This document shows positions 15,785 to 26,850 of a stretch of DNA of 64,000 nucleotides, one piece after another. Source of the stretch: Mycobacterium sp. SVM_VP21 (lineage in GTDB: Bacteria > Actinomycetota > Actinomycetes > Mycobacteriales > Mycobacteriaceae); assembly GCA_024758765.1 (NCBI GenBank), contig CP101406.1, positions 3,410,001 to 3,474,000 of the forward strand, given 5' to 3'. Under the pieces are notes generated by a model. It was not told where the DNA came from. It saw only the letters and a program-made list of their open reading frames with translations, and ran no database searches. Position 1 is the first letter of the stretch; every line of letters begins with the position of its first letter. The position numbers were made by a program, and so were the translations under genes.

Positions 15785-16542
15785 CAGTGGTCGAGGACCT
15801 TGGCGAGAAAGTCTTGGGCCCGCATCGATTTCGGCGCCGCGAAGAACTCTGCGGGGGCGGATTCTTCGACGATGGCACCGTCGGCCATGAACACCACCCG
15901 ATCGGCTGCACGGCGCGCGAAGCCCATCTCGTGGGTGACCACCACCATGGTCATCCCGTCGTCGGCCAGCGTGGTCATCACATCGAGTACCTCGCTGATC
16001 ATCTCCGGGTCCAGGGCACTGGTCGGCTCGTCGAACAGCATCACTTTCGGGTTCATCGCCAGGGACCGTGCGATCGCCACCCGCTGCTGCTGTCCGCCGG
16101 ACAACTGTGCGGGATGTTTGTGGGCCTGGTCGGCCACGCCGACCCGCTCCAGCAGTGCCATCGCCTGACGCTGCGCCTGCGCTCGGGGCATCTTGTGCAC
16201 CTTCATCGGTGCCAGTGTGACGTTGTCCAGGATGGTCTTGTGCGGAAACAGGTTGAACGACTGGAACACCATGCCGACCTGGGCCCGCAGCCGGGCCAGC
16301 GCCGCACCTTCGGCAGGCAGCGGCTGGCCGTCGACGGCTATCGCACCGGAGTCGATGACTTCAAGCCGGTTGATGGTGCGGCACAGGGTGGACTTGCCCG
16401 AGCCCGACGGGCCCAGGATCGCCACCACCTCGCCACGAGCGACCTCGAGGTTGACATCTTTGAGCACATGCAGGCCGCCGAAGTACTTGTTGACGTGGTG
16501 GATGGCGATCATCGGCACCAGATCCGGCCCGCCGCTGGTCAT
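15784..16542 (-). CDS. gluA: Glutamate ABC transporter ATP-binding protein GluA
   Basis: A 252-residue ATPase of the polar amino acid uptake class. Walker [10 protein letters not shown], the signature [15 protein letters not shown], Walker [14 protein letters not shown] and the H-loop VVTHEMGFA are all intact. It is the first gene of gluABCD. The start at ATG 16542 is chosen; a shorter start at the Met of [12 protein letters not shown] (16512) is possible. It is divergent from miaB with 89 bases between them, which must hold both promoters. Confidence 0.93.
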   Translation of the reverse strand: MTSGGPDLVPMIAIHHVNKYFGGLHVLKDVNLEVARGEVVAILGPSGSGKSTLCRTINRLEVIDSGAIAVDGQPLPAEGAALARLRAQVGMVFQSFNLFPHKTILDNVTLAPMKVHKMPRAQAQRQAMALLERVGVADQAHKHPAQLSGGQQQRVAIARSLAMNPKVMLFDEPTSALDPEMISEVLDVMTTLADDGMTMVVVTHEMGFARRAADRVVFMADGAIVEESAPAEFFAAPKSMRAQDFLAKVLDH

Positions 16543-16631
16543 GGGATCTGACCCTACCTAGGAAGGCATCGCGCGGGCGCCGCTATCGGCCTGGTCACTC
16601 CGATCGACTTAGCCGCCGTACCATAGACCGG

Positions 16632-18098
16632 GTGAGTTTGCCGGTGATTTCCGAACAGATGCGCACCTACGAAGTGCGTACCTACGGCTGTCAGATGAAT
16701 GTTCACGACTCCGAACGCATTGCCGGCATGCTCGAGCAGGCCGGTTACCGGCGGGCACCGGATGACGTCGATGCCGACCTGGTGGTGTTCAACACCTGCG
16801 CGGTTCGGGAGAACGCCGACAACAAGCTCTACGGCAACCTGAGCCACCTGGCCCCAAACAAGCGCAGCAACCCCGACATGCAGATCGCCGTCGGTGGCTG
16901 CCTGGCGCAAAAGGACAAAGACAGCGTGCTGAGCCGCGCGCCCTGGGTGGATGTCGTCTTCGGCACCCACAACCTGGGATCGTTGCCGGCGCTGTTGGAG
17001 CGCGCCCGGCACAACCGCAGCGCCCAGGTGGAGATCGTCGAATCGCTGCGGGAGTTCCCGTCGTCGCTGCCCGCCGCGCGGGACTCCGCCTACTCGGCCT
17101 GGGTGTCCATCTCCGTCGGCTGTAACAACAGCTGCACCTTCTGCATCGTGCCGTCGTTGCGTGGCCGCGAAGTGGACCGCAGCCCTGAGGACATCCTCGC
17201 CGAGGTGCGGGCGCTGGCCGCCGAAGGCGTTCTCGAGGTGACCCTGCTGGGTCAGAACGTCAACGCCTACGGTGTCTCCTTCGCCGACCCGGAACTGCCG
17301 CGCGACCGCGGTGCGTTCGCGTCGCTGCTGCGGGCCTGCGGGGACATCGACGGTCTGGAGCGGGTCCGCTTCACCTCACCGCATCCGGCCGAATTCACCG
17401 ACGACGTCATCGAGGCGATGGCGCAGACCCCGAACGTGTGCCCCACACTGCATATGCCGCTGCAGTCCGGCTCGGACAGGGTTCTGCGGGCGATGCGCCG
17501 CTCCTACCGCGCCGAGCGTTATCTGGGCATCCTCGACCGGGTTCGGGCCGCCATTCCTGACGCAGCCATCACCACCGACCTGATCGTCGGTTTCCCTGGT
17601 GAGACCGAGCAGGACTTCGACGAGACCCTTGAGGTGGTGGCGGCCGCGCGATTCTCGGCCGCATTCACTTTCCAGTACTCCAAGCGGCCCGGAACACCGG
17701 CCGCCGAACTTCCCGATCAACTGCCCAAAGAGGTTGTCCAGCAACGCTACGACCGGCTGATCGAGCTGCAGGAACAGATCTCCTGGGACGAGAACAAAGC
17801 CCAGGTCGGGCGCACCGTCGAACTGTTGGTGGCAGTCGGTGAGGGCCGCAAAGACGCCCAGACGGCGCGGATGAGCGGCCGTGCGCGCGACGGCCGGCTG
17901 GTGCACTTCGCTCCCGGGACCGCGCAGGTGCGCCCCGGTGACGTCGTGACCACAACGGTCACCGGTGCGGCACCGCACCACCTACTGGCCGACGGAGCTC
18001 TGCTGAGCCACCGGCGTACCAGGGCCGGTGACAGCTATGCCGAACCAGCGCCCAGTATCGGACTGGGCATGCCGAAGATGCCGGGGGTGACGCGATGA
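16632..18098 (+). CDS. miaB: tRNA-2-methylthio-N6-dimethylallyladenosine synthase MiaB
   Basis: A radical-SAM methylthiotransferase of 488 residues that adds the 2-methylthio group to i6A37 of tRNA, acting after MiaA, which is encoded about 6 kb downstream. The N-terminal UPF0004 domain ([18 protein letters not shown]) and two further Cys hold the auxiliary [4Fe-4S] cluster. The radical-SAM motif is CNNSCTFC, and a C-terminal TRAM domain begins near residue 380. It starts at GTG 16632. The stop overlaps the next gene by 4 bases (ATGA). Confidence 0.96.
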   Translation: MSLPVISEQMRTYEVRTYGCQMNVHDSERIAGMLEQAGYRRAPDDVDADLVVFNTCAVRENADNKLYGNLSHLAPNKRSNPDMQIAVGGCLAQKDKDSVLSRAPWVDVVFGTHNLGSLPALLERARHNRSAQVEIVESLREFPSSLPAARDSAYSAWVSISVGCNNSCTFCIVPSLRGREVDRSPEDILAEVRALAAEGVLEVTLLGQNVNAYGVSFADPELPRDRGAFASLLRACGDIDGLERVRFTSPHPAEFTDDVIEAMAQTPNVCPTLHMPLQSGSDRVLRAMRRSYRAERYLGILDRVRAAIPDAAITTDLIVGFPGETEQDFDETLEVVAAARFSAAFTFQYSKRPGTPAAELPDQLPKEVVQQRYDRLIELQEQISWDENKAQVGRTVELLVAVGEGRKDAQTARMSGRARDGRLVHFAPGTAQVRPGDVVTTTVTGAAPHHLLADGALLSHRRTRAGDSYAEPAPSIGLGMPKMPGVTR

Positions 18099-18691
18099 GC
18101 GGCAACGGGGACAACCATCACAACTTCGAGGCCTACCGCGCCGACATCGAGGCCGCCGAGCGGCGCGTCGCCGGAGAAATCGACCCCGGTGGCAGGGGGC
18201 TGGTCGTCGCGATCTGCGTCTTCGTGTTGCTCGGGTCCTTCCTGTTGCCGCACACCGGTTCCGTCCGCGGCTGGGATGTCCTTTTCCCCGGTGACGGCAC
18301 CGACGAGGCCCTGGTGACGCTGCCGTCGCAGCTGTTCATGTGGCTGGCGTTGGTATTCGGGGTGGGGTTCTCGCTGCTGGCCTTGGTGACCCGGCGCTGG
18401 ACGGTGGCCTGGGTGGCGCTGGCGGGCTCGGCGGTGGCCGCCGCCGTCGGGCTACTGGCGGTGTGGTCCCGGCAGACCGCGGTACGGGGTGACCCGGGCC
18501 CGGGCATCGGACTGATCCTGGCCTGGATCACGCTGATCGTGCTGACATTTCACTGGGCCCGCGTGGTGTGGTCACGCACCGCCCTTCAGCTCGCCGCCGA
18601 GGCCGAGCGCCGGCAGAGCACCGCGCAGCTGCAGTCACGAAACCTGTTGGACGATCTGAGCCGTCCCGAGGACCCGCCGGGGGGCGAGTAG
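18095..18691 (+). CDS. Conserved membrane protein (Rv2732c-like)
   Basis: A 198-residue protein with four hydrophobic segments (about 30-48, 78-96, 103-123 and 133-152), an N-terminal soluble part [18 protein letters not shown] and a charged C-terminal helix ([21 protein letters not shown]). It is translationally coupled to miaB by ATGA. The same partner gene follows miaB in M. tuberculosis (Rv2732c). Function is unknown. Confidence 0.85.
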   Translation: MSGNGDNHHNFEAYRADIEAAERRVAGEIDPGGRGLVVAICVFVLLGSFLLPHTGSVRGWDVLFPGDGTDEALVTLPSQLFMWLALVFGVGFSLLALVTRRWTVAWVALAGSAVAAAVGLLAVWSRQTAVRGDPGPGIGLILAWITLIVLTFHWARVVWSRTALQLAAEAERRQSTAQLQSRNLLDDLSRPEDPPGGE

Positions 18692-18731
18692 GCCGGGTGG
18701 CGGCCCGGCCTTCGCCACCCGGTCGGGTCGA

Positions 18732-19187
18732 TCATCGTCGCGGTACGTCTCCGCGCCAGGCACCGGTTTCGGCGGGCTGGTTCTCGATGAAGTCCTTGAA
18801 CCGCTTGAGATCCGCGTGGACCCGGTGGTCAAGGATGTTGAGTTTGTCGGCCGCGCTTTCCAGAACACCATCGGGGTCTATATCCATCTGCGTGGTAACC
18901 CGGGTGGTGCCGTCGTCGATCTTGTGGAACGTGACCACGCCGCCATGACTCGGGCCGGTGTCGGAACGCCACGCGACCCGTTCTTCCGGGTGTTCCTCGG
19001 TAATCGTCGCGTCGAACTCACGCGACGCCGGACCCACCTTGATTCGCCAGTGCAGGTGGGTAGCGTCGCGTTGCTGTACCTGTTCGACGCCCTCCATGAA
19101 CTTCGGGAACGACTCGAACTGGGTCCATTGGTTGTAGACCGTCCGGATCGGGCGCTTGACGTCGAGTGCCGCGGTGATATTGCTCAT
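18732..19187 (-). CDS. SRPBCC-family (polyketide cyclase/dehydrase) protein
   Basis: A 151-residue START-like protein. It contains the strand-helix start ALDVKRPIRTVYNQWTQFES with FPKFMEGVEQVQQ, typical of cyclase/dehydrase-type SRPBCC proteins, and the C-terminal long helix NILDHRVHADLKRFKDFIE. These proteins hold a hydrophobic ligand in a central cavity; the ligand is not predictable here. It is cytoplasmic. It is convergent with the Rv2732c homologue and downstream of the DUF349 gene on the same strand, with only 79 bases between them. Confidence 0.85.
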   Translation of the reverse strand: MSNITAALDVKRPIRTVYNQWTQFESFPKFMEGVEQVQQRDATHLHWRIKVGPASREFDATITEEHPEERVAWRSDTGPSHGGVVTFHKIDDGTTRVTTQMDIDPDGVLESAADKLNILDHRVHADLKRFKDFIENQPAETGAWRGDVPRR

Positions 19188-19266
19188 GTGTCACCTCCAG
19201 TGAGTGGGTTGTTGCCTCACTGGGGTGGTAGCCCGGCGGTGCCGATGCTCAAACATCGGCCGGTCG

Positions 19267-20622
19267 TCAGCGCCGGTTGAGCGCCTGTTCGGCGGCCTCG
19301 GCCCATTGCCGCCACTGCTCGGCGTTGGCGGTGGCCTCGGCGGCCTCCTTGTCCCGGCCTGCGGCCTGCGCCTTGAGTGCCTGACGTTCGAACTGTTCGG
19401 CGCGAGTGCGGAATTGGGCGGCCCGGGCTTCGGCTTCGGGATCCACCACGGCCGCCTCGGCGGCGGCACCGGCGTCGCGGACCTTCTTCTCCACCGCCCG
19501 CAGTCGCCGTTCCAACTCCGCGGAACGCTCTCGGGGCGCCTTGCCCAGGGCATCCCACTTGGTGACGATCGAGCGCAGCGCGGCGCGCGCAGCGTTCTGG
19601 TTGGTCGGGTCGATCCGCTCGGCCTCGGCCAGCAGGGCCTCCTTGGCGGTGGCGTTGGCCTCGAGCTCGGCGTCGCGTTCGGCGTTCGCGGCATTCCGGG
19701 CGGAGAAGAAGGTGTCCTGGGCGGCCTTGAACCGCTGCCACAACGCCTCATCGACGTCCTTGGAGGCCCGCCCGGTCGTCTTCCAGGTGGCCAGCAGTTG
19801 GCGGAACGTGGCACTGGTGGATGCCCAGTCGGTGGATCCCGAGAGCTCCTCGGCCTGCTTGCACAGCCGTTCCTTTTCCTCGCGTGCCCCGGCTCGGCCG
19901 CGGTCGAGGTCGGCGAAGTGCGAGCCCCGCCGCCGGTTGAAGCCATCGCGGGCCGCGGCGTAGCGCTTCCACAGCGCGTCGTCGACCTTGCGGTCCAGGC
20001 CGGTGATCGTGCGCCATTCGTCGAGAATGGCGCGCAGCCGGTCGCCGGTGGCCTTCCACTGCGTCGAAGTCGCGGCCAGCTCCTCGGCTTCGGCGGCCAG
20101 CGCCTCCTTGCGTGCGGTCGCGGCCGCCCGATGCTCATCACGCTGCGCACGGCCGGCTGCGGCGACGCTGTCGGCGTGCTCGGTGACCGCCGCGATCCGC
20201 GCCGCCAGCGCCTCTATGTCCCCGAGGACGCTGGCCGTCGGCAACTGCTCGGCCAGTGCCGCCGCGGATGCCTTGATCTTGCGGGCGTCGCCGCTGCCGG
20301 ACGACAACCGCTCCTCGAGCAGCGTTACCTCGGTGCTCAGGTCGTCATAGCGGCGGCCGAAGTGGGCGAACGCGGCCTCGCGGTCACCGGCCTGCCAGGA
20401 GCCGATCTGTCGCTCACCGGCCGGCGTGATCAGCCACACCGTGCCGTCGTCGTCGACCCGCCCGAAGCGGTGCGGGTCACCGGTGGGCGGCCCGATAACG
20501 GCCGGGACAGGTCGGGCACCCGGCTTGGGCCCGACGTGGGCACCAGGCCTGGGACCGGGACGGGGCCCCGGCCGTGGGGTGGGGGCGGACGAACCGCTGT
20601 CAGTGGTCATCGCTGTCGTCAC
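19267..20622 (-). CDS. DUF349 coiled-coil protein (Rv2731-like)
   Basis: A 451-residue protein. A Pro/Gly/Arg-rich N-terminus (about 45 residues) is followed by a long helical region with four or so DUF349 units, each with a W-x(n)-[23 protein letters not shown] pattern. The abundance of Ala, Glu and Arg suggests an extended coiled coil. The M. tuberculosis equivalent is Rv2731. Function is unknown; DUF349 occurs in proteins linked to ribosome or RNA biology in some bacteria, and that link is not shown here. The antisense frame is open but is a shadow. Confidence 0.88.
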   Translation of the reverse strand: MTTAMTTDSGSSAPTPRPGPRPGPRPGAHVGPKPGARPVPAVIGPPTGDPHRFGRVDDDGTVWLITPAGERQIGSWQAGDREAAFAHFGRRYDDLSTEVTLLEERLSSGSGDARKIKASAAALAEQLPTASVLGDIEALAARIAAVTEHADSVAAAGRAQRDEHRAAATARKEALAAEAEELAATSTQWKATGDRLRAILDEWRTITGLDRKVDDALWKRYAAARDGFNRRRGSHFADLDRGRAGAREEKERLCKQAEELSGSTDWASTSATFRQLLATWKTTGRASKDVDEALWQRFKAAQDTFFSARNAANAERDAELEANATAKEALLAEAERIDPTNQNAARAALRSIVTKWDALGKAPRERSAELERRLRAVEKKVRDAGAAAEAAVVDPEAEARAAQFRTRAEQFERQALKAQAAGRDKEAAEATANAEQWRQWAEAAEQALNRR

Positions 20623-20859
20623 CTAACCCTTCGCGGGATAACCCGCGCATCTGCCGCGCACCGCGGCGCCTTCGATCTGCCTAGAAGCATTCAAGAGTAT
20701 TCAAGCAGTTGCCCGCCACGCTGTGCCGTCAACTCGGCGGTTCAGCGAGGTTCGACGAAGGAGAGGCGAAGCTGGGGCCGCCGCATGAGCCGGGCGGTAG
20801 CCTGTCCGATCGCCACCGGGAGTTACCCGCGGCACCCGCAGACCTGTAGGAGGCCGGCA

Positions 20860-21741
20860 TTGGCGAAAGAGACCATCGCCGTGCTGTTTGCGCTCGGTGC
20901 GGCGCTGTTCAGCGCGATCAGCGACGTGATTCAGCAGCGCAGTGCCCACCGGGTCGGTGACCAGGGGGTCGGGGCCGCTGCACTGTTCGCCCGCCTGTTG
21001 ACCGATCGGCAGTGGTGGGTGGGCACGGTGTCAGGGCTGGTGGCGCTGAGCCTGCAGGCCGTGGCGCTCGGCCTCGGGTCGGTGTTGTTGGTGGAGTCGT
21101 TGCTGGTCACGTCACTGCTGTTCGCGTTGCCACTGGGTGCCCGGCAATCCGGCCATCGCCTGCGGCATTCGGTGTGGTCGTGGTCGGCGTTGCTGGTTGG
21201 CGCCGAGTCGATCATCATCGCCATCGGCCATCCCACCGCCGGGCAGGCGAGGGCCTCTCTGGAGGCCTGGTTCTGGGTGATCGCGGTGCTGGCGCCGACG
21301 GTGTTGCTCTGTCTGATCGGGGCGCGAGCCTATACAGGGCGACCGGCAGCGGCCGTGTTGCTGGCTGCGGTGTCCGCCATTTCGTGGGGCACTTTCGCGG
21401 TGTTGACCAAGGGGGTGGTCGATCTGATCGGCCACGGTCCGCGCGCAATGGCCACCGCACCGGAGCTGTATGCGTGGGCCGCGGTCGCGCTGACCGGCGC
21501 GGTGTATCAGCAGTCGTCATTTAGGGCCGGCGCCCTGACGGCCTCGTTGCCCACGATCACGGTGCTCGAGCCCATAGTGGCCACAACGCTGGGCATGGTC
21601 CTGCTCGGCGAGGTGCTCAACCCCGGCCGCGATGCGGCGTTCACCCTGGTGCTTGCGGTGGCGACGCTGGTCGCCGCGGTGGCGGCGCTGTCGCGGGATC
21701 AGGCGGCCACCGCGGGCGAGCCGGCCGTCGCGGTGGCTTAA
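20860..21741 (+). CDS. DMT-type integral membrane protein, paralogue 1
   Basis: A 293-residue protein with about nine or ten hydrophobic helices arranged in two halves, like drug/metabolite (EamA-type) transporters. Motifs: FSAISDVIQQRSAHRVGDQ and YQQSSFRAGALTASLPTITVLEPIVA. The start is TTG 20860, supported by AGGAGG 8 bases upstream. It is followed after 76 bases by a second paralogue with the same motifs. The family is present as Rv2729c-like proteins in M. tuberculosis. Substrate is unknown. Confidence 0.82.
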   Translation: MAKETIAVLFALGAALFSAISDVIQQRSAHRVGDQGVGAAALFARLLTDRQWWVGTVSGLVALSLQAVALGLGSVLLVESLLVTSLLFALPLGARQSGHRLRHSVWSWSALLVGAESIIIAIGHPTAGQARASLEAWFWVIAVLAPTVLLCLIGARAYTGRPAAAVLLAAVSAISWGTFAVLTKGVVDLIGHGPRAMATAPELYAWAAVALTGAVYQQSSFRAGALTASLPTITVLEPIVATTLGMVLLGEVLNPGRDAAFTLVLAVATLVAAVAALSRDQAATAGEPAVAVA

Positions 21742-21817
21742 CCGAGCGCCGCCGGTGGCCTCGCTCCCGGGCCGGAAGGTGAACAGCGGGTATCGTTGCC
21801 CGCTTGAGGAGGGGGCC

Positions 21818-22735
21818 ATGTCGACAGGGAATTTCCTAGCGGCGTTGCTCGCGCTGTGCGCCGCACTGGCGTCCGCGATCGGCGACGTGATCCGGCAGCG
21901 GTCGGCCCAGGAGATCACTGACCAGCAGGTAGGCCACCTGGAGCTGTTCTGGCTGTCGCTGCGCGACCCGCGGTGGTGGGGCGGCGGCGCAGCGGCCGTG
22001 GCCAACTACGCCCTGCAGGCGGTGGCCCTGGCGGTCGGCTCGGTGATGCTGGTGACCGGCTTGCAGGTGACCGCACTGCTGTTCGCGCTGCCGATGTATG
22101 CCTGGCTGACTCATCGCCGGGTGACCAACTGGGAGTGGATGTGGGCCATCCTCCTGGCCGCAGCGCTGGCAGTGGTGGTCGTGGTGGGGGATCCGACCGA
22201 AGGCAAACATCACGCGCCGGCGGCCACCTGGATCATCGTGTCGGTCGTGCTGGCGGTGGTGCTGGTGGGCTGCGTGCTGGCCGCCCGGATCTACAAGGGC
22301 CGGCCGGCGGCCGCGGTGCTGCTGGCGGTGGTGGCCGGCACCTCGCTGGCGGTGTTCGCCCTGCTGACGAAGGTTCTGGTGGAGGTGCTCAAAGCCGACG
22401 GCATCGGCGCGGTGCTGCGGGCGCCGGCGCTGGTGCCCTGGCTGGTGGCGACGCTGGCCGGGATGATCTTCCAGCAGTCGGCGTTTCGTGCCGGTGCGCT
22501 GACCGCGTCCATGCCGACGATGACCGTGGCCAAACCGTTGGTGGCCAGTGCGCTGGGCGTCCTGCTGCTCAACGAGACCATTCAGGCCGGCGGGACAGAG
22601 GACGTCGCGGTGATCATCGGGGTGGTGCTGATCGTGATCGCCACGGCGGCACTGGCCCGCGGCGAGGCCGCCACCATCGTCGCCGATGCCGGCGCCGACC
22701 TGGCCGAGCCGGTGGCTGCGCCGACCAACAGCTAG
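21818..22735 (+). CDS. DMT-type integral membrane protein, paralogue 2
   Basis: A 305-residue membrane protein that repeats the features of its neighbour: ASAIGDVIRQRSAQEITDQQ near the N-terminus and FQQSAFRAGALTASMPTMTVAKP in the second half. GAGGAGGGGG precedes ATG 21818. The two genes are a local tandem duplication and may form a heterodimer; that is inference. The stop is 10 bases before the next gene, so it is probably in one transcript with the Rv2728c homologue and miaA. Confidence 0.82.
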   Translation: MSTGNFLAALLALCAALASAIGDVIRQRSAQEITDQQVGHLELFWLSLRDPRWWGGGAAAVANYALQAVALAVGSVMLVTGLQVTALLFALPMYAWLTHRRVTNWEWMWAILLAAALAVVVVVGDPTEGKHHAPAATWIIVSVVLAVVLVGCVLAARIYKGRPAAAVLLAVVAGTSLAVFALLTKVLVEVLKADGIGAVLRAPALVPWLVATLAGMIFQQSAFRAGALTASMPTMTVAKPLVASALGVLLLNETIQAGGTEDVAVIIGVVLIVIATAALARGEAATIVADAGADLAEPVAAPTNS

Positions 22736-22745
22736 CTTGGGTGCC

Positions 22746-23414
22746 GTGCTGGGACCGATAGCGATCATGCCGTCGGCGCCGGTGCTGGTGCCCGAGCTGG
22801 CCGGCACCGCCGCCGAAGCCGCTGAGTTGCGGGCCGCAGCGCTGACCGCTGCCCGGGCGCTGCCGACGCGCTGGGTGGTCCTCGGGGCCGGGCCGGATGC
22901 GGTGTACGGGGCCGAGAGCAACGGCACTTTCGCCGGATTCGGCGCCGATGTGGCGGTGCGGCTGGCACCGGCCGCCCCCAATCCTGTTGATCTGCCGTTG
23001 CCCGCGTTGATCGCCGGATGGGTGCGAGGTCAGGTCTTTCCCGACGCCGAGGCAGTGGTGCACTGTTGCGCCGATCCGGAGACGGCGCCGGACACCGGTA
23101 GGCGCCTGCGCGCCGAGATCGACCACGCGGCCGAGCTCACCGGCGTGCTGCTGGTTGCCGACGGCGCCAACACTTTGACCCCGTCCGCTCCGGGTGGGCA
23201 CCACCCGGGCGACGTCGAATGCCAGCGCGCCCTGGACGATGCTCTGGCCGGCGGCGACGTCGCCGCATTGACCGGGTTGCCCCCGCAGATCGTCGGCCGG
23301 GCGGGGTTCGCGGCTCTGGCCGGGCTGCTCGGAACCGCGCCGCGCGGCGTCACACAGCTCTACCGGGACGCCCCGTACGGGGTCGGCTACTTCGTGGGGG
23401 TCTGGCAGCCGTGA
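22746..23414 (+). CDS. Conserved protein with LigB-like (class III extradiol dioxygenase) fold, Rv2728c-like
   Basis: A 222-residue Ala-rich protein starting at GTG 22746. The pattern [21 protein letters not shown] and the [13 protein letters not shown] strand resemble LigB-type dioxygenase folds that some actinobacterial proteins keep without metal sites. It overlaps miaA by 4 bases (GTGA), and the same gene precedes miaA in M. tuberculosis (Rv2728c). A catalytic role is doubtful, as I cannot find the full set of metal-binding residues. Confidence 0.78.
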   Translation: MLGPIAIMPSAPVLVPELAGTAAEAAELRAAALTAARALPTRWVVLGAGPDAVYGAESNGTFAGFGADVAVRLAPAAPNPVDLPLPALIAGWVRGQVFPDAEAVVHCCADPETAPDTGRRLRAEIDHAAELTGVLLVADGANTLTPSAPGGHHPGDVECQRALDDALAGGDVAALTGLPPQIVGRAGFAALAGLLGTAPRGVTQLYRDAPYGVGYFVGVWQP

Positions 23415-24325
23415 GGCCGATCGCAGTCGTTGGGCCCACCGGGACGGGCAAATCACAACTGGCGCTGGACCTAGCCGCGCGGCTGGGCGGCGAGATCGTG
23501 AACGCCGACGCCATGCAGCTCTACCGCGGCATGGACATCGGCACCGCCAAACTGCCGCCGGGCGAGCGCGGCGGCATTCCGCATCACCAACTCGACGTGC
23601 TCGACGTCGTACAGACCGCGACGGTGGCCCGCTATCAACAGGCCGCGGCGGCGGACGTCGAGGCGATCCTGGGCCGCGGCGCGGTGCCGATCATCGTGGG
23701 CGGGTCGATGCTCTACCTGCAGGCCCTGCTCGACGACTGGTCGTTCCCGGCCACCGATCCGGTGGTGCGGGCCCGCTACGAACAGCGGTTGGCCGAGGTC
23801 GGAGTTGCCGCGATGCATGCCGAACTGGCGGGCGCCGACCCTGCGGCCGCCGCGGCGATCCTGCCCACCGACGGCAGACGCATCGTGCGGGCGCTGGAAG
23901 TGGTGGAACTGACCGGAGCGCCGTTCGCCGCCTCCGCTCCCACCATCGGAGCGCCGCGCTGGGACACCGTGATCCTCGGATTGGACTGCGACACAGCAAT
24001 TCTCGATGAGAGACTGGCCGCACGCACCAACACGATGTTTGCCCAGGGGCTGGTCGCCGAAGTCGAAGGACTGCTGCAGTCGGGCTTGCGGGACGGGGTC
24101 ACCGCCGCCAGAGCGCTGGGCTACGCCCAGGTGATCGCCGCCCTTGATGCGGGCGGCGACGACCGGGATCTCGCGGCTGCCCAGGAGCAGACGTTCATCG
24201 GAACCCGCCGCTACGTGCGCCGGCAGCGATCCTGGTTCCGCCGTGACCATCGCACCCAATGGCTCGATGCCGCCGCCGGTGGCCTGCTCGACGCGGCGCT
24301 GGCCGCGATGCGGCACGTATCCTGA
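23411..24325 (+). CDS. miaA: tRNA dimethylallyltransferase MiaA
   Basis: MiaA transfers a dimethylallyl group to N6 of A37 in tRNAs that read UNN codons; MiaB then methylthiolates it. The 304-residue protein opens with the P-loop [17 protein letters not shown] and continues with [18 protein letters not shown], then [16 protein letters not shown]. The tail [22 protein letters not shown] binds tRNA. The start at GTG 23411 overlaps the previous stop. The dapF gene begins 4 bases after its stop. Confidence 0.96.
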   Translation: MRPIAVVGPTGTGKSQLALDLAARLGGEIVNADAMQLYRGMDIGTAKLPPGERGGIPHHQLDVLDVVQTATVARYQQAAAADVEAILGRGAVPIIVGGSMLYLQALLDDWSFPATDPVVRARYEQRLAEVGVAAMHAELAGADPAAAAAILPTDGRRIVRALEVVELTGAPFAASAPTIGAPRWDTVILGLDCDTAILDERLAARTNTMFAQGLVAEVEGLLQSGLRDGVTAARALGYAQVIAALDAGGDDRDLAAAQEQTFIGTRRYVRRQRSWFRRDHRTQWLDAAAGGLLDAALAAMRHVS

Positions 24326-24329
24326 GCAC

Positions 24330-25208
24330 ATGCTTTTCGCCAAGGGCCACGGCACCCAGAACGACTTCGTGTTGCTGCCGGACCTGGACGCGGCACTGGA
24401 GCTGACCCCGGCCGCGGTGGCCGCGCTGTGCGATCGCCGCCGCGGCCTGGGCGCCGACGGTCTGTTGCGGGTCACCACCGCCGGTGCGGCGGCGAACGCC
24501 GGGGTGCTCGAGCAGCTGCCTGAAGGGGTGGCGGATGCCGATTGGTTCATGGACTACCGCAACGCCGACGGCTCGGTGGCCGAGATGTGCGGCAACGGAG
24601 TCCGGGTCTTCGCGCACTACCTGCGGGCCGCCGGCCTGGAATCGGCCGACGAGTTCGTCGTCGGCTCGCTGGCCGGGCCGCGACCGGTGATCGTGCACCA
24701 TGCCGACGACGTGCACGCCGAGGTCACCGTCGACATGGGCAAACCGAACCTGTTGGGCAGCTCGGGGCCGGCATTCGAGGCGCTGGTCGGCGGACGCCGG
24801 TTCGCGGGCCTCGGCGTCGACGTCGGCAATCCGCATCTGGCCTGTGTGGATCCCGGGTTGTCGGAGGCCGATCTGGCCGCCCTGGATGTCGGGGCGCCGG
24901 TGTGGTTCGACACCGCCCAGTTCCCGAACGGGGTGAACGTGGAGATTCTGACCGCGCCGCGTGACGGCGCGGTAGCGATGCGGGTGCATGAGCGCGGCGT
25001 CGGCGAGACCCGCTCGTGCGGCACCGGCACGGTGGCTGCCGCGGTGGCGGCCCTGGCCCATACCGGAGTCTCGACCGGCACGCTGCGGGTCAACATCCCC
25101 GGCGGGCAGGTCAGCGTCACCGTCACCGAGGCCGGCAGCTACTTGCGGGGTCCGTCGGAACTGGTGGCGCGTGGCGACATCGCCCCGAGGTGGTGGGCGG
25201 CGCAGTGA
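24330..25208 (+). CDS. dapF: Diaminopimelate epimerase DapF
   Basis: DapF converts LL-diaminopimelate to meso-diaminopimelate for peptidoglycan and lysine. The 292-residue protein shows both catalytic cysteines: MCGNGVR (about residue 89) and SCGTGTVA (about residue 230). Other features are [14 protein letters not shown] at the start and [11 protein letters not shown]. It lies within miaA-dapF-hflX as in M. tuberculosis, with hflX starting inside its last codons (GTGA overlap). Confidence 0.96.
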   Translation: MLFAKGHGTQNDFVLLPDLDAALELTPAAVAALCDRRRGLGADGLLRVTTAGAAANAGVLEQLPEGVADADWFMDYRNADGSVAEMCGNGVRVFAHYLRAAGLESADEFVVGSLAGPRPVIVHHADDVHAEVTVDMGKPNLLGSSGPAFEALVGGRRFAGLGVDVGNPHLACVDPGLSEADLAALDVGAPVWFDTAQFPNGVNVEILTAPRDGAVAMRVHERGVGETRSCGTGTVAAAVAALAHTGVSTGTLRVNIPGGQVSVTVTEAGSYLRGPSELVARGDIAPRWWAAQ

Positions 25209-26638
25209 GCTATCCCGACTCGAGGCCGCAGCCCAGCACCGGTGAGCTGAACCTCGACGACCGCGCAGCACTGCGCCGTGTCGCCGGGCTGTCCACCGAA
25301 CTCGCCGACATCTCCGAGGTCGAATACCGCCAACTGCGCCTGGAAAAGGTGGTGCTGGTCGGAGTGTGGACCGAGGGCACCGCCGCCGAGGCCGACGCCA
25401 GCATGGTGGAACTGGCGGCGCTGGCCGAAACCGCCGGTTCGGAGGTGCTCGAAGGCCTGATCCAACGTCGCGAACGGCCCGACCCGGCCACCTATATCGG
25501 CTCCGGCAAGGCTCAGGAATTACGCGAGATGGTGCTGGCCACCGGAGCCGACACCGTCATCTGCGATGGCGAACTGTCCCCAGCACAGCTGACCGCGTTG
25601 GAAAAGGCGGTCAAGGTCAAGGTGATCGACCGCACCGCGCTGATTCTCGACATCTTTGCCCAGCACGCCACCAGCGCCGAAGGCAAGGCGCAGGTGGCGC
25701 TCGCGCAGATGCAGTACATGCTGCCGCGGCTGCGCGGCTGGGGTGAGTCGATGTCACGGCAGGCCGGTGGGCGGGCCGGCGGCGCCGGCGGTGGAGTAGG
25801 CACCCGCGGTCCCGGTGAGACCAAGATCGAAACCGACCGGCGCCGGATCCGGGAACGGATGTCCAAGCTGCGCCGCGAGATCAAAGCGATGAAGCAGGTG
25901 CGTGACACCCAGCGCAGCCGCCGGCGGCACAGTGACGTCCCTTCGGTGGCGATCGTCGGCTACACCAACGCCGGCAAGTCCAGTCTGCTCAACGCGCTGA
26001 CCGGTGCCGGAGTCCTGGTTCAGGACGCGCTGTTCGCCACATTGGAACCGACCACGCGACGTGGAGAGTTCGACCCCGGAACAAAATTGGCCCGCCCCGT
26101 TGTGTTGACCGACACAGTCGGCTTCGTGCGGCACCTGCCCACCCAGTTGGTGGAGGCCTTCCGTTCCACGCTGGAGGAAGTCGCCGACGCCGACCTGCTG
26201 GTGCATGTGGTCGACGGTTCCGACCCGGCGCCACTGGCGCAGATCAGCGCGGTACGCGAGGTGATCTCTGAAGTCATCGCCGAGCACGATTCCGGCCCGA
26301 GTGGTCAGCGTGCTCCGGAACTGTTGGTGGTCAACAAGATTGACGCCGCGGGAGATCTGGCGTTGGCCCAACTTCGACGTGCTTTGCCCGAAGCCGTGTT
26401 CGTCTCAGCGCACACCGGTGAAGGCATTGATGCGCTGCGCCAACGGATGGGTCAATTGGTGGCGCCGGTCGACACCGCAGTCGATGTCGTCATCCCTTAC
26501 GGTCGTGGCGATTTGGTAGCCAGAGTGCACGAACATGGTCGAGTTCAGCAGGCCGAGCACGGCGAGGGCGGTACCCGAATCCGCGCGCGGGTTCCCGCGG
26601 CATTGGCTGCCAGTCTTCGGGAATTCGCCGCATTTTAG
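25205..26638 (+). CDS. hflX: GTPase HflX
   Basis: HflX is a ribosome-associated GTPase that splits stalled 70S ribosomes. The 477-residue protein has the N-terminal HflX domain ([19 protein letters not shown]), a Gly-rich linker [20 protein letters not shown], and the G domain with G1 [15 protein letters not shown]3 DTVGF and G4 NKID. It starts at GTG 25205, overlapping dapF by 4 bases. After its stop comes a 212-base gap before the helicase, with an extended -10-like TGCTATAGG at 26655-26663. Confidence 0.95.
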   Translation: MSYPDSRPQPSTGELNLDDRAALRRVAGLSTELADISEVEYRQLRLEKVVLVGVWTEGTAAEADASMVELAALAETAGSEVLEGLIQRRERPDPATYIGSGKAQELREMVLATGADTVICDGELSPAQLTALEKAVKVKVIDRTALILDIFAQHATSAEGKAQVALAQMQYMLPRLRGWGESMSRQAGGRAGGAGGGVGTRGPGETKIETDRRRIRERMSKLRREIKAMKQVRDTQRSRRRHSDVPSVAIVGYTNAGKSSLLNALTGAGVLVQDALFATLEPTTRRGEFDPGTKLARPVVLTDTVGFVRHLPTQLVEAFRSTLEEVADADLLVHVVDGSDPAPLAQISAVREVISEVIAEHDSGPSGQRAPELLVVNKIDAAGDLALAQLRRALPEAVFVSAHTGEGIDALRQRMGQLVAPVDTAVDVVIPYGRGDLVARVHEHGRVQQAEHGEGGTRIRARVPAALAASLREFAAF

Positions 26639-26850
26639 GCATTGCCGCGCCGGTGCTATAGGCTGGTGCTCACGCGTCGTGGAACGCTTACTCACCGCCG
26701 TCCGGCCCCAGATGCCGATTCAGCTGGCGTGTGAAGCTCTTCTCGCGGCGATCGCTATTGCCAACAGGCAATCTCGCCAACTCTGTGTTGCAGACAGATA
26801 GGTCCGTCGTGACGGCCGCTGTGGCACAGCCGATGCCGGAAAGGCATGTC

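Noticed and set aside
20632..20647. CGCGGG-ATAA-CCCGCG hairpin between the DUF349 and DMT genes
   Set aside because: It lies just upstream of a start codon between divergent genes, so a terminator is unlikely; too short to claim as a regulatory element.
26639..26850. Possible riboswitch in the 212-base leader of the helicase gene
   Set aside because: No recognisable aptamer consensus; only a possible extended -10 element can be pointed to.
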